A stretch of DNA of 64,000 bases from Clitoria ternatea (lineage: Eukaryota; Streptophyta; Magnoliopsida; Fabales; Fabaceae): contig CM075674.1 in the NCBI GenBank assembly GCA_037962975.1, forward strand, positions 85,700,501-85,764,500. The letters run 5' to 3'. Position numbers and translations under genes: made by a program. This document shows, in pieces, positions 47,620 through 59,115 of the stretch. Every line of letters begins with the position of its first letter. Position 1 is the first letter of the stretch. The notes under the pieces are model-generated. The model did not search any database and was not told where the DNA came from. It saw only the letters and a list, made by a program, of their open reading frames with translations.

Positions 47620-49275
47620 ATACCGAGTGAAATTCCACTCGGTTAACACTTCTGTCAGTGAATTCCGACTGGAATTCCCACTTCCGAGTCACAATTACAA
47701 GGCTCGCTTGAGCGTGGCTTGCTCGCTTGAGCGAATCAGCCAACCCTCACTCGGCATTCCCATGAAACCGACTCATCTTTCCCATCATTCACTCGGTAAT
47801 TCACCCCCACACCGACTCCTAATTTGCTTGGCCTTTCTTTATTATATCCCAAATCCGGGTCATTTCTGATGGTTCTTACTCGGTTAAATCATTCCAAGCC
47901 TAGTCTTTTATCACTCGGTAATGTCCTTCAAAAACCGACTCCCTCGCATTCTTTTCCTATGTTTCTTCTACTCGAAGTTTTTATTCCAAATCCGAATCTC
48001 TACATACACTGTTCCACTCGGTAAAAGTCATCCACTTACTCGGAATACTACTTTCCATACCACTCGGTGTATTTAACTTCAACACAATCGGGAATGTTCT
48101 TCACATTCATCACTCGACATAGACTTATAATTTTCACTCGGAAGTGTTTCTTCTAGAACCCGACTCTCTCTCCTAATCAGTCAATCACTCGGAATTTATT
48201 CAAACTCTAATCACTTTAGGATATATTCCAATAACAATTCATATCTTAGAAAGGAATCAATCGGATTTACCACTCAGAAATACTCAAACTTTACTCACTC
48301 GGTTTACTCATATTTCTCTCTCGGTTTTAACTAAATTCTTCAACTACAATTCCAATCAGAACATATTAAGGCCCTCACTTCTCGGAAAAGACTTACACAT
48401 ACAAGTCTTCACTCGGAATTGGTCCAATAGAGTATATCTCACTCGAAAGAGGAGTCATACTCATAGATTCACTCGGAAATGGTTCAGCCTCTCTATATTT
48501 CACTCGGATTTTACCTTCCAGGAGCATTTAAGTCCTTCCCCACTCATATTTCACTCGGTTACTCATCTCTTAGGTACACATACACTATCCTTCCTCAAAA
48601 TGTGTTTCGATCGGAATCCTTTAAGGTTTTTATCACTCGGAAAAAGAGTCATAAACATAGCCTCACTCAATAATGGCTCTAAACCTTATATATTCTACTC
48701 GGATTAGGTTCTCCTTCCTATATTCCACTCGGAATGAGCTTCCATTACTCTATATTTCACTCGGAATTGCATATTTGGGGTCATGCTTCTTAGAACAGGT
48801 TATACTGGATTCAAATATGCCCTTACTCGGAACTCTACTACCCAAAACACCACACTCGAAGATCTTTCTACCCAAAATGTTATTCCCTTCTTCTCTAGGA
48901 AGATCTGAGTTTGGACAACTCACTCGGATTGCACTTGGTTATAATTCTAATTGAGTCTATTCACTCGGTATACTGTAATTATAATGATTGTCTCTTGAAA
49001 AGAAACAATTGGAAAGGTCTGACTCGGAAATGAGTCTCTCAAGGGTGTTTTCACTCGGAATATTCATCCAGAAGTGGTTCCCTTGAACCCACTTCACTCC
49101 AGCTGTCTCTGTGATCAAGGATCCACTCGGTAGTAACCTTCTTGGTCATATATTACTCGGATAACATAACCTTACACTCGGAATTTCATCCTTCACTCGG
49201 AATCTCTAATTCTTCACTCGGAATTTCACTCTGTCACTCGGATCAGAGCCTATTTCACTCGGAATTTGCATAATT
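47620..49275 (-). repeat. TCACTCGG word array, sense in its LTR
   Basis: Dozens of TCACTCGG words on the plus strand, densest at 49100-49265. The CGCTTGAGCG block is at 47703-47728. Confidence 0.9.
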
Positions 49276-49441
49276 TTACTAATAGTCCATATAAATTCCA
49301 TTATTATGTACAAAAATGACATTTCTGAGATACCATAGACTATCAACGGGGTGTATATTCACTTATTACCACTTACAGACCTTCTAAACTTCAATTTTTA
49401 CTAAATAAGACTGCTACTAAAAACAGGGATGTTACATAACC

Positions 49442-49920
49442 TATAAAGACACTCTGATGCTCTAGTTAGTTCGATAGCGACATTGAAGCTCAACCTTTAG
49501 GGTTGTTGAACGTACCTCAAATTGTAGTAAATGAGTGGTATTTATAGATTAGAAGGGTGACCAAATGCCTTAGTTCCTGCATTAGTACTCTTTCATAAAA
49601 TTCGGGGAAAGCCAACATAAGTACAAACATTCCTGACACAGGTACAGGTATGGATCAGTATGCCCTGAACAAATCTTTCAACCTACAGTTGATACAGGTT
49701 TATTATGTGACACCAACTATCACGAGTTATTTTGTGGATTATTAGTGTGAGACTTATGTTGACATCGATCATAATAGTATTAGCATTGGTATGGGCACTG
49801 TGATACTTATATAGGTATTAGACCCAAATAAATTATTATTATTATCATTACTAACATGCTAGTAGTGAAACTAAAATAACAAATGTATTAAGTTGATATT
49901 ATTATATGTGTAATATGCCT
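49442..49920. other. spacer right of the giant solo LTR
   Basis: Continuation of the target sequence. Phrases such as AAGACACTCTGATGCTCTAG suggest older transposon sequence, but no class can be given. Confidence 0.35.
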
Positions 49921-49924
49921 TTAA

Positions 49925-51050
49925 ATTGGTGTTTAATTGCTTTGTAACACGAAAACTAATCCTAATTTTTTTGTTGAAGGATCATAACAATTTTTAGCTC
50001 ACAAGTTGTTTTTTATGTGTTTTAAAGGTTAGGAACCATTGGAAACAGATGAAAATGCAAGAAGTGAAAATGTTGTCAAAATTGAAAAATCTACCATTTT
50101 GGTGTTGAGGTGAAAGTTTTGGCGTTAGGACTTGCTAAAAAGTGCAATCTTGTAGCGAGAATGGGGGCATCACAGGGAGATTATCGGTTCCAACAACGCT
50201 TCCCCTCATTCTCCTGACCCTATAAAAGGATTCAGATCACATTTTAGATGATCTTGGTTGCAGGAGGCTATAAGAACATTGTTGGGAGACATTCTAGCAT
50301 CGTGGGAAAGCTTAAAGACAGGGGATCTCTTTTAGCTTCATTTCTTTTTCTCTTATTTCCTTTGATCATTTAGGTAGCTTTCATGATATGTGTGGCTAAA
50401 CCTCATCTTTGTTAGATTTGAATGTAGTCCATTCTCATTTTAACTATGTATTGAATACTCATATATGATTTATACTTTCTAATCAATGTCAATATTTTGT
50501 TTCATATGCCTAATGTGTATTTCAAAGGGGGAGAATGTTTCACATGTGTGTTTAAATGTTATTGGGAGAAAGCTTTCCAACGGGTTAAGGAATAAAATAT
50601 CCATAATATGTTTTGTCTTGGGATAAAATTGAATTTAATGATTGTTAAGGTCAATGCCTAATATAGAACTTTCGTTAAATAGTCAACGGATCGATATTTA
50701 GATAAAAGACTTAAGATTTATTCATTAATGGATCATATTTAGTAGAATTTGTGTTACATTGACTTGATTAAATTGCGAGAACATACTAAGAAGGACAACA
50801 TATGTTTGAGATGGAGGATAGTGAAATCAAATCCTGAGGCTTTTGTTTATATTCATTTATGTTTTTATACTTTTCATGCCATAATAAAATTATCCACCAT
50901 CAATAACCATTTGTCTATATTTATGAATATATTATACATAGATTTATAATAATTTTACAAGTATAGGTTGTTATGTGTCGTTTATCGTACAAGTCCATAT
51001 GGATATAATATTTTTACTTCCAAATCAAAACTACAAGAAAAATTTGGTAC
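49925..51050 (+). repeat. LTR-like repeat R4, plus copy
   Basis: About 1.1 kb matching, with many substitutions and indels, the reverse complement of 52984-54265. Shared phrases in order: TTTAAATTGGTGTTT, GCTCACAAGTT, TGGCTAAACCTC, GTATTGAATACT, TCAACGGATC and TCAAAACTACAAG. Non-coding; probably an LTR or LTR fragment. Ends are approximate. Confidence 0.7.
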
Positions 51051-52740
51051 ATTTACCAAAGAACCATCTACTAACTTAGAAGATGTTGTTGCTCAATAAA
51101 TGTAAGCTTTTGGCCAATTGGACATATTTAATACCATTGAGCAATTTGGGAAAGAAATCAATTAACATCTAAGCCATCTTTGAAGACAATTGCAATTTTA
51201 TCATCACAGAGAATGATGAAGGGGTTGGAGAAGCTATTTGTGAAGAATTTGTAGATGAGGTGAAAGAGAAAGAAAAACAAAAAGAAGAAAAAGATGAAGT
51301 GGGTGTGGAAGCAAAGAGAAAAAGTAACGAAAATGAGAAAAAAAAAAGAATAAACAAAATTAGAAATGATGAGGGTGTATAGGAAAATAAAGAGAAAAAT
51401 GAAAAACCAAAAAAGGGAGAGTAGTGAGAAGGATTATGAATTTGATGTCTCATCTGATGAGGCACATTCTAGTCCATCTTATCCTTCTAATTAGAAGTTA
51501 AGAAATGTGGATATTTTTAATGAATAGAATTTACTCTTAAAACCTGCTTCTGACCTATTTGTGAGGGCACTAAGATCCATATTTAAAATATTATCTGGGA
51601 AGTTCAAACCCAAATGGTTTCATGGAATTGATCAAAAAGTAAGAGCCCAGGAGCATAAAGAACACCTTATGGCAAGAATGAGTGGCTAATGAATGAGCAA
51701 TGTTTAAAACCAAATGTTTGTTGTGTGTTTAGAACTATAATGTTTGGTTGCATTATGATGTTTTTGTAATTGTAGATGTAGTTTTCTTAAATACTTGTTA
51801 GATGTCGTTATGTAAGGTTTAGTTTTTACGTTAGATACATGCTAGGGTGAATTTGTGCAATCTCTTTATGGTTGAATTATGATATGTAATTTTGGAAGGA
51901 GTGCATAATGTTTAGGTGTGTTTTGGACTTTGTGTATGTTAGTTAATTTGTAGTATTGTGGTAATTAGATATGGTTATTGTGTTTATTGATATTTGCTTA
52001 TGAAAGTATGTGGTAGATTAGATTGATCTTGTTGCAATCTTCATGCTTTATGATATAATGATGTTATGAACGATTACTTGATAGAGAACTTGAGTTATGG
52101 GGCCTCAAAAAGGCCAATTTCTGCATATGTTTCAATCTAAGGTCATCATAAACCATCCTAACCATTGAGGCACTATTTGTCTCGATTTGATTGTAGGCTT
52201 TGTGTGATTAGGGCCTCGATGTTGCCTTACTTGCTTTCGCGTAGCCAAACACGCCTTATTCCATCTCCTCTCACCTCGACGAGATATGTAGCAAAAATTG
52301 GAATATTTTATGTTGGAATTGGTGCCATGGTGCCACGATTCTCATCGGTACGCATTGGTATGGTCGTTGCGGTCATGGTGATGGATGTACCAATGAGTGC
52401 ACAGGCACTGATGTTATGGTGGGCACATCGGTTGCCTCTACTTCATAATTATAGGCACTCTTTGTTTTTGTTCATAAAGTTGACTATGGAATTCGTTTAT
52501 CCACCACTGGGTTAATGGCAAGGTAGCCCATTATAGATGTACTGACTATCGGGACCCTTATTCCTCCTACATCTGCTTATGCACAATGAATCATGATAAT
52601 GCCGTTGGAGGACACTATTGAGTAAGTTTGTTTCTTCTAACTCTAGTGTTGTTTAAACTTTTCTTTTAATACTTTATGTTGATTTATTTTAACCCAATAC
52701 AATTTGATATAACAACTTTATTGATGGTGATATGATTTCC
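51051..52740. other. region between inverted R4 copies
   Basis: 51190-51480 is purine-rich and encodes only Glu/Lys-rich low-complexity frames. The remainder (to 52740) is probably the upstream part of a decayed transposon; no domain is readable. The frame at 52165-52515 has no recognisable domain. Confidence 0.35.
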
Positions 52741-52983
52741 TGCAGGATCAATAAGATCTTGAAGGGGAAGTTTGAAGGTCCATGGATCTCATATATGGAT
52801 GCGCTTAAAATGCAAGAAATAATTGATTTGTGAAATTTGAGGTAAGTTTCATGTTTTGTTAATCTTTATTAAATTTTCGACTATGTTATGTTAATAAGTC
52901 AGTTAATGTTTTAAGGGAAATATTAATGGTTGCCTAAGCATAAGGATTAGGTTAGGAAGGTCTTCAATCGCTATTGGGACTTT

Positions 52984-53181
52984 AGTAAGTATACCAAAAT
53001 TCCTTGTAGTTTTGATAAGTATATAAGTATCGTATCCATAAGAATTTGTACGATAATCGCAAAATAACAATATATATTCATAAAATCATTATGAAACTAT
53101 ATACAATATATTCATAAATATTCATAATTGGTTTTTGTTTTATGGGTAGTAATGCCATGGTGTTAGAAATATAAGAAATGA

Positions 53182-53236
<55 letters not shown>

Positions 53237-54265
53237 TTGGATCAGGTTTCACCATCTTCCTTCTGAAGCATATGTTATCCTACATAGTACAATTACACAA
53301 TTCAATCAAGCTAATGTAGCATAAATTTCACTAAACTTGATCCATTGACGAATAGATCCTAATTCTTCTTCTCAAATATTGATCCATTGACTATTTGGTG
53401 AAAGTCCTTGCAGTAGGCATTATCCTCAATAGTCAATAAATTTAACTCTATTCTTAGATGAAAAAGTTAATGGGTATTTCATTCCTCCACCCATTTGGAA
53501 ACCCCAAACACATTCATGAAATATTCTTCTATTTGAAATATGCATCAGGTATATGAAATGAAATACTAACATTGATTAAATAATACAAAAGTATTCAATA
53601 CTAGTTAAAGAGGGAATGAGTTACACTCAAATCCAACACAAAAGAGGTTTAGCCATACATTTTTATGTGGGCTACCTTAAAAATAAAGAAAATACAAAAT
53701 GATCAATGAAAGTAAGTAAAAAAATGGAAAACCAGAAGAGATCTATCATCTTCAAGCTTCCCCACAATGCCAGAGAGGCTCTAAACAATGCTCTTAATCT
53801 CCCACGAACCAAAGATCTCACAAGAAGTTTCTTAAACCCTTTTAAATGTCCTTTAGGACAAAAAATAGAGGTGCTAGGTGCGACGCAGCCGTTCGAGCGG
53901 TAGGCTTTGAACCGTTGCCCAAAATTTTGATGCATCCAGCTTAAGTAGTGGCGAGCAACACCCAACCTTTAAAATATGATCCAACCAATCAAAATGAAGA
54001 TCTGGATGTCGTGCATCGTATATCAAAATTTCAACCTGATCAAACAACAAACTAAGTAGTAAGAGGGAATTTACTATTGGATGTCAAGAGCAAAAATGAA
54101 ACACTCTTTGTTTTTTCTTCTTTTCTCTTTCAAGTCCTCTACAACATATCAAACCACATAAAAAAATAATTTGTGAGCTTAAAATTATGACAATGCTTCA
54201 ACTAAACACAATGAAAACACGTTTCTTATAAATAAGTAATCAAACACCAATTTAAAAGAAAAGTT
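52984..54265 (-). repeat. LTR-like repeat R4, minus copy
   Basis: Inverted relative of 49925-51050. It interrupts the transposase remnant. It contains (AT)n at 53183-53230 and, on the minus strand, a block around 53660-53960 with the words GCTCGAACGG and GCGTCGCACC. Ends are approximate; no clean target duplication found. Confidence 0.65.
53183..53230. repeat. (AT)n microsatellite
   Basis: Pure AT dinucleotide repeat of about 48 bp. Confidence 0.93.
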
Positions 54266-55489
54266 TACATAGGAAATAATCTTAAATCAGCATCTAATAA
54301 TTGCAAGGGCTCTAACCTAATAAAGAGTCTCATATGGAAGATTTGCAATAGCTAGACAAAGCCCGAGGGGATTGGCACTGCTAACTAGGAGATGATGTAG
54401 AAGAAGTTGGTTGATCAACGCTTCTTGAAGAATAGTACAACCAACAAGGTCAACAGAGCGGTTGATGCTAGTGCTTGGATCTACACTAGATGGTCTATCT
54501 TTATAGTTGCACACAATGATAGTATGACAACTCTTGTGTAGTTTTGTTTTAAATAATTAGTAGTTAGTAACTTCAGTGAATTATTAATAAGGAATCTTTT
54601 ATATCTTGTAGGCTCAACAGATGGACCGTCTTCCCACAACCTATGATTTAATGCAAAGGATGAAAAAAAACAAGGCCAATCAGTGGATGAATAAGAAGGC
54701 ATAGGTTGTTGTTGTAAGTTAAATTCTAACTTACTTAATTAACCTTATAACTTTAATTAAGCACTTGAATAATGCTTTTAACTAAATTGTTGCATGTTTT
54801 CAATTATATAGGAGGCCTACTAGTTGAAAGAGGCTGAGCACTAAGTAGAGCTCGTGACACGGACTGAGGGTGAGGTTGACGGGGAGACACCGATCATTTC
54901 TTTTGTTGACAACAACATTCTTTTTTATGGAAGTTTGTTAGAGGTAAGAATAAGAAAGGGAATGTGTATGACCTTCGAAATATCTCCAAGGAGTCCTTTG
55001 CTTCAACAGTGGACTATGTTCAGGTAATTATGGACCTAAACAAAAAGCTAGTTGAAAAGACCACGTGGATTTCACTTCTCCAGGAGACGTAACAAAGGAC
55101 CAAGGCTCATGTGCAAAACACTCAACAGTCATTATCCCAGTTCATGCTTGCTACAGGGTACAACCTCAGCACCAAGAAGGTTCTTCTCAACAACATCAAT
55201 AGCCATAAATAAGGACCCGAACCATGATCACTAACAACCTTGCTCCCCCTTTCTGTTCCTTTTCTTGACATTGTTTTTTGTTTTTTCACATTACATACCT
55301 TGTAAATGTTATTTGTTTATTATATATTAAGTTTTTCATTAATTTAATAGTTAATTTGGTTGTATATAAAGTGGTCATTAATTTAAATGTTAATTTGATT
55401 TTTTACACACTAGTGACAGGTTTAACAATGCCTTTGCACTTATCCTCTTCAGCGATGGGGTATGCCCGTAGTTAATGCCAACAACCATT

Positions 55490-55910
55490 TAAACCAAAAG
55501 TGGTTTCGCAATGATGTCTTCTGATTGCTAAAACGTCGGTCACCTACTTCAGGCAAACCTTTGCCATCGGATTAGCGACATGTTTGTGACCGTCGCTAAT
55601 ATAATTTGGTTAATTATTTAAATTAGTGATGGGTGCGGCCATGATTAGTTTGTCGCTAACCACGTCACCTTTGGAAAAAAAGGCGGTGTGTGGGTGAAGT
55701 GCACAACGACAAATGTTATGGAGTTAGATACGTTGTTTATTTGTGGTTATTTGTCATGAAATTTAATCTGACATCGCTAAACTATTTAGCGACACCAGTT
55801 TTAGAGATGAGCTTATATGCGTAACTAAACTCATCGTTGATCTAATTAGTAGTGGAGATTCTAGTTTTAGCGGCCAATTTTGTTTTGCCACTAACCCAAT
55901 TTTTTGTGTG
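55490..55910 (+). mobile_element. subterminal repeats and end of a CACTA-like transposon
   Basis: Repeated words GTCGCTAA, TTAGCGAC and GTGACCGTCGC in both orientations, ending at 55910 with CCACTAACCCAATTTTTTG. Read inward from the right, the end starts CACACAAAAAATTGGG, close to a CACTA terminus. This suits the transposase remnant upstream. The partner end was not found. Confidence 0.5.
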
Positions 55911-57640
55911 GCATAAACATGTGACTCTTCAATCTTGTCTAAACTGCTACTGTCACATAAATTTATGTTGAGTCCACAAGTCCATTAGTTGCAACAATGA
56001 AAGATTTTAAAATTCCAAGAAATAGATATGTTTTGTGTTCAAACCTTAATTTTTGTATGTTTTTTTTCTCTTTTACAACTACGTGAGAGCTTCTATTTTG
56101 GTCTATGCTCCAACTCTTGTTTGTTTTGTTTCTCTTCCATACATCTGGTCGAGCCTCTACAACTATTATCTACTTCTAGCACTCCTAACACTTTTTGCTT
56201 GTGCATGATGACCTTTGTAACTTTTGTTCTCACGCCATTGGATTTTAGTACTTTCACTTATTTTTAGTACTATGGTATTTTGTTATTTTAAGTTTGAATG
56301 ATGTTTTTTTTAGTGTTTTATGACTTTTATTTTGTCTAGATACTTGAATTTTATTATCTTTTTTTTTGTGTGTTAACCACGGATATTCTTTATCGGAGAT
56401 AGTCCTGTTTGGGGTTTAATACAGTTAAAGTCTTTCGTCTCTCCATAAGTAAGTTTAGTAGGAATCAAACTTGATTTTTTTAATAATCTTAGTCTATATT
56501 ATCTTCTAAACAACAACCGATTGATATATAAATTTTATTATCTAACTATTATTTTTAATAAGAAGTATGCTCTTAACACCTGAGGTGAGTGTACAATATC
56601 AAAGATTCTATCTAAACCTTCACTTATTTGTTGGGGGGAAGGGTTAGAAAGCATTCCTGCAGCAAAACAAAACAAAGAAATTACTCAATGATCACGCACT
56701 AACTCCTTATTTATAGAGTTGTTCAAAACAAAAACACATTTATAATCGTCACCGATTAAGTAAAAGTTGCGAAGAACAACCGTGTGCTAATTAAATATGC
56801 ACGAAATTGTTTATACAAGTATGCCCAAGTTTTATTACTACTATGCTCTAATTTGCTATAAAGTGCTGAAAAATCCAAGTATGCAGCATAACCAATGTAT
56901 ATATTAAATAAATAAAGAGCATCTTTTTGTTTTCCACGTTCAAATGTAGATGCTTTTATTCAAACAAATAACTAACTGATAGCACTATCCACTGTGTGAT
57001 CTTGGAAACATATACTTATATATACTACAGCCAAAGATATCTGGGCCTTTACTTTTTGGTGACCTTTACTTTGAGTAATATATTTACATGATAATGGAAC
57101 AAAATAAAAATAATTGTTTCCCTGAAAAGTAAACAAATTTCCAAATTACTTTTGACAATATGAATTTTATTTATAATCTATTCATGTACAGTATATTTGT
57201 ATTTGCGTACACATAACAGTATTCAAAGTTGTTATAATCTTTTAAATTAAAAACTGAATGGCCTATAGTTGAATTTGGTTGAACACATAGGATACCTATT
57301 TACCACGTAATATGAGAACAGTTACATGTGCTACCATATAAGAGACATTAATATTCTTTAGCAACTACCATTCTCAACCACTAGCTTACGTGGCAATGCA
57401 TTGAAAACGACTTACGCTAGACCCCACTGGCTTCTAAAATCATAGACTACTAAAAGTAGGGTCATCACCCACTCAAGTTTGTGAGAAAGAGCCTTTCAGC
57501 ATTACCTATTATTTAACCCATTAATTTTATTATTATGAATTTAATTATCATTTGAATAATTAATTCCATTTTAAAAATATAGAAATGACCTAATGGAAAA
57601 ACAAAGAGTCTAACCGTCTATTTGTTTGACCGTTTGTTGA
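55911..57640. other. intergenic DNA, no gene seen
   Basis: AT-rich. The 79-aa frame at 56028-56267 is T-rich and domainless. Confidence 0.5.
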
Positions 57641-57649
57641 GCCCAAACA

Positions 57650-57905
57650 GAGGTCGTAAGAATGGGTCTTTTAATCCTAAGGTCAAATAAAGTTTGATTA
57701 TCTCAAACAATATGAACGATTAAGAGGAGGTTTGGCATAGGTTTCTCAACGGAGAAACCTCCTTTATTTAGAAGCAAGATTTTGATCCTACGGGTCAACG
57801 GAGTTTTGATTGTCTTGAGCGGCGTAAAAAATTAATATCAATCTTTAAATTTTTCACTTCAGCTCAGCTTCGTTTTTCCAACTGCAAACCAAACACCCTG
57901 TAATA
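57650..57905 (+). repeat. dispersed repeat R1, two diverged copies in tandem
   Basis: AAGGTCAAATAAAGTTTGAT at 57679 and ACGGGTCAACGGAGTTTTGA at 57789 each start an R1-type phrase. The second is the better match, with TTGAGCGGCGTAAAAAATTA downstream. Confidence 0.55.
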
Positions 57906-58983
57906 TTAATCATTAGATTTTTCTTTTTTCTAAACTCTGTTTTCCAACTACCTACCAAACAGATAGTTAAATTAAAGATTGTGACATTAGAAAGCAAATT
58001 ATCCTTTTCTTTGGTTCCCACTTTTTTCTCCCTCAAGTTGGAAAAATACACAAAATCGTAACATGGGTTTGTGGTAAGGTAGTTGGGGATTAGCGGGTAT
58101 TTCTTTTGTAATTCCACACTCATTTTTGTCTTTAGGATTCATCATAAGTCTTACCATACTTTAAGCCTTAAATTTAGTCCCACCCCCCAACGTAGTCTCC
58201 ACTCTTCACATATATACCACTTCAATTGGCCCATTTGACCTGAAATTGTTTTTTTTAGTTCTTAATTCTGACTTCAAATAGGGTCTTTTAACATGCATAT
58301 CCATGTTGATTTTTCTTCTAAACTCTAATGTGGATGTTCAATTTTGTTTTTTTCTTTGCTGATTATGTGAATGTTCAATTTGATTCAATATGTAAATGGT
58401 TGCTTATAATTCTTTTCTTGCTTGCTGCTTTTTACCGCTATTTTTTAACTACATGTATTTTTTTTAAGTGAAGCAATTTTATTTAAGGTAGAAGATTCAA
58501 ATCTAGGTTATTTCTTTTTGTGAAGAATTTTTTCAGGAGCCAAGAAAAAATGGGTTGAACTGATGGATTGATGATCTAGACCACCCATAAAATAAATGGA
58601 TTTGGACATATAAAGATGAAGTCTACATTACAATAAAACTATTTAACCTAATCCCAATATTTTTTATTTAATAACATGAATTGCCTAAAAAAATTAAATT
58701 TAAAGGGTTGACCCACTCATTCAATGTGTAAAGGAAGTCTAAATTTTCCCGGATTTTGATATTAAAAATCCAAATCCCAAAAAAACCAGATCAAATTGGT
58801 TCAAAAGCTGATTTTACCACTTATATTTTTTTTCCTAAGTTAAAACCTGAAATATTCTTTAAGAAAAATCAAACATATGCTATCAAGATTAATTATCCAT
58901 TACTGGCTTTTTTATATGATGGGTTTCAAAATGTGGTTGAATTGTTGTAAAGGGTACGTAGTCTAGATTTCCCTTTGGTCCAA
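57906..58983. other. intergenic DNA, no gene seen
   Basis: AT-rich spacer with T-runs. Short frames at 57854-58123 and 58756-58950 lack domains. Confidence 0.5.
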
Positions 58984-59115
58984 CCCTAAAAATAGATCTT
59001 ACGGTCAAACGGAATTTTGACTGTCTCAAACGGCATAAAGGATCAATATCAACCCTTAAATTTCTCTATTTCCCCAATTCCATTTCCTAATTGAAAATCA
59101 AACGGACACACTTTA
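58984..59115 (+). repeat. dispersed repeat R1, last copy
   Basis: CCTAAAAATAGATCTTACGG starts the copy; ACGGTCAAACGGAATTTTGA follows at 59001. Best match to copy 1 at 2994-3115 in both phrase order and spacing. Confidence 0.6.

Larger units (their letters stand above)
44518..49436 (-). mobile_element. giant solo LTR (4.92 kb)
   Basis: Minus strand starts TGTAACATCCCTG and ends GAGGGTGTTACA, with target duplication taacc at 44513-44517 and 49437-49441. No primer site, polypurine tract or gag-pol sequence. Related to 28762-33443 in ends, TCACTCGG array and acceptor-like block (CTCACCCTTACTG, minus, 44850-44877). Donor-like GAGGTAAGGGG at 47202-47212 (minus). It also has a second array, in opposite orientation, at 45840-46960. 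Confidence 0.9.
52741..55240 (+). pseudogene. CACTA (En/Spm) transposase-family remnant, interrupted
   Basis: 52745-52835 reads KILKGKFEGPWISYMDA, then 52920-52980 reads a WLPKHK... VFNRYWDF phrase, as in the plant Ptta/En/Spm transposase family (GPWxSW, then FxRRG). After the R4 insertion, 54400-54520 reads VDQRFLKNSTTNKVNRAVD and YTRWSI (family pattern: ...STxNKxNRA, then tGGS). 54610-54700 reads LPTTYDLMQRMKKNKA. Stops and frame changes are present throughout. Domain identity rests on pattern memory and should be tested by profile search. Confidence 0.55.

Noticed and set aside
51026..51045. ACTACAAGAAAAATTTGG as a CACTA left end
   Set aside because: The same phrase is part of the R4 repeat (also present in its inverted copy near 52990), so it is not a transposon terminus.
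51169..51465. 98-aa Ser/Phe-rich frame (minus) and Glu/Lys-rich frames (plus)
   Set aside because: Low-complexity purine-rich DNA gives long frames on both strands without any domain.
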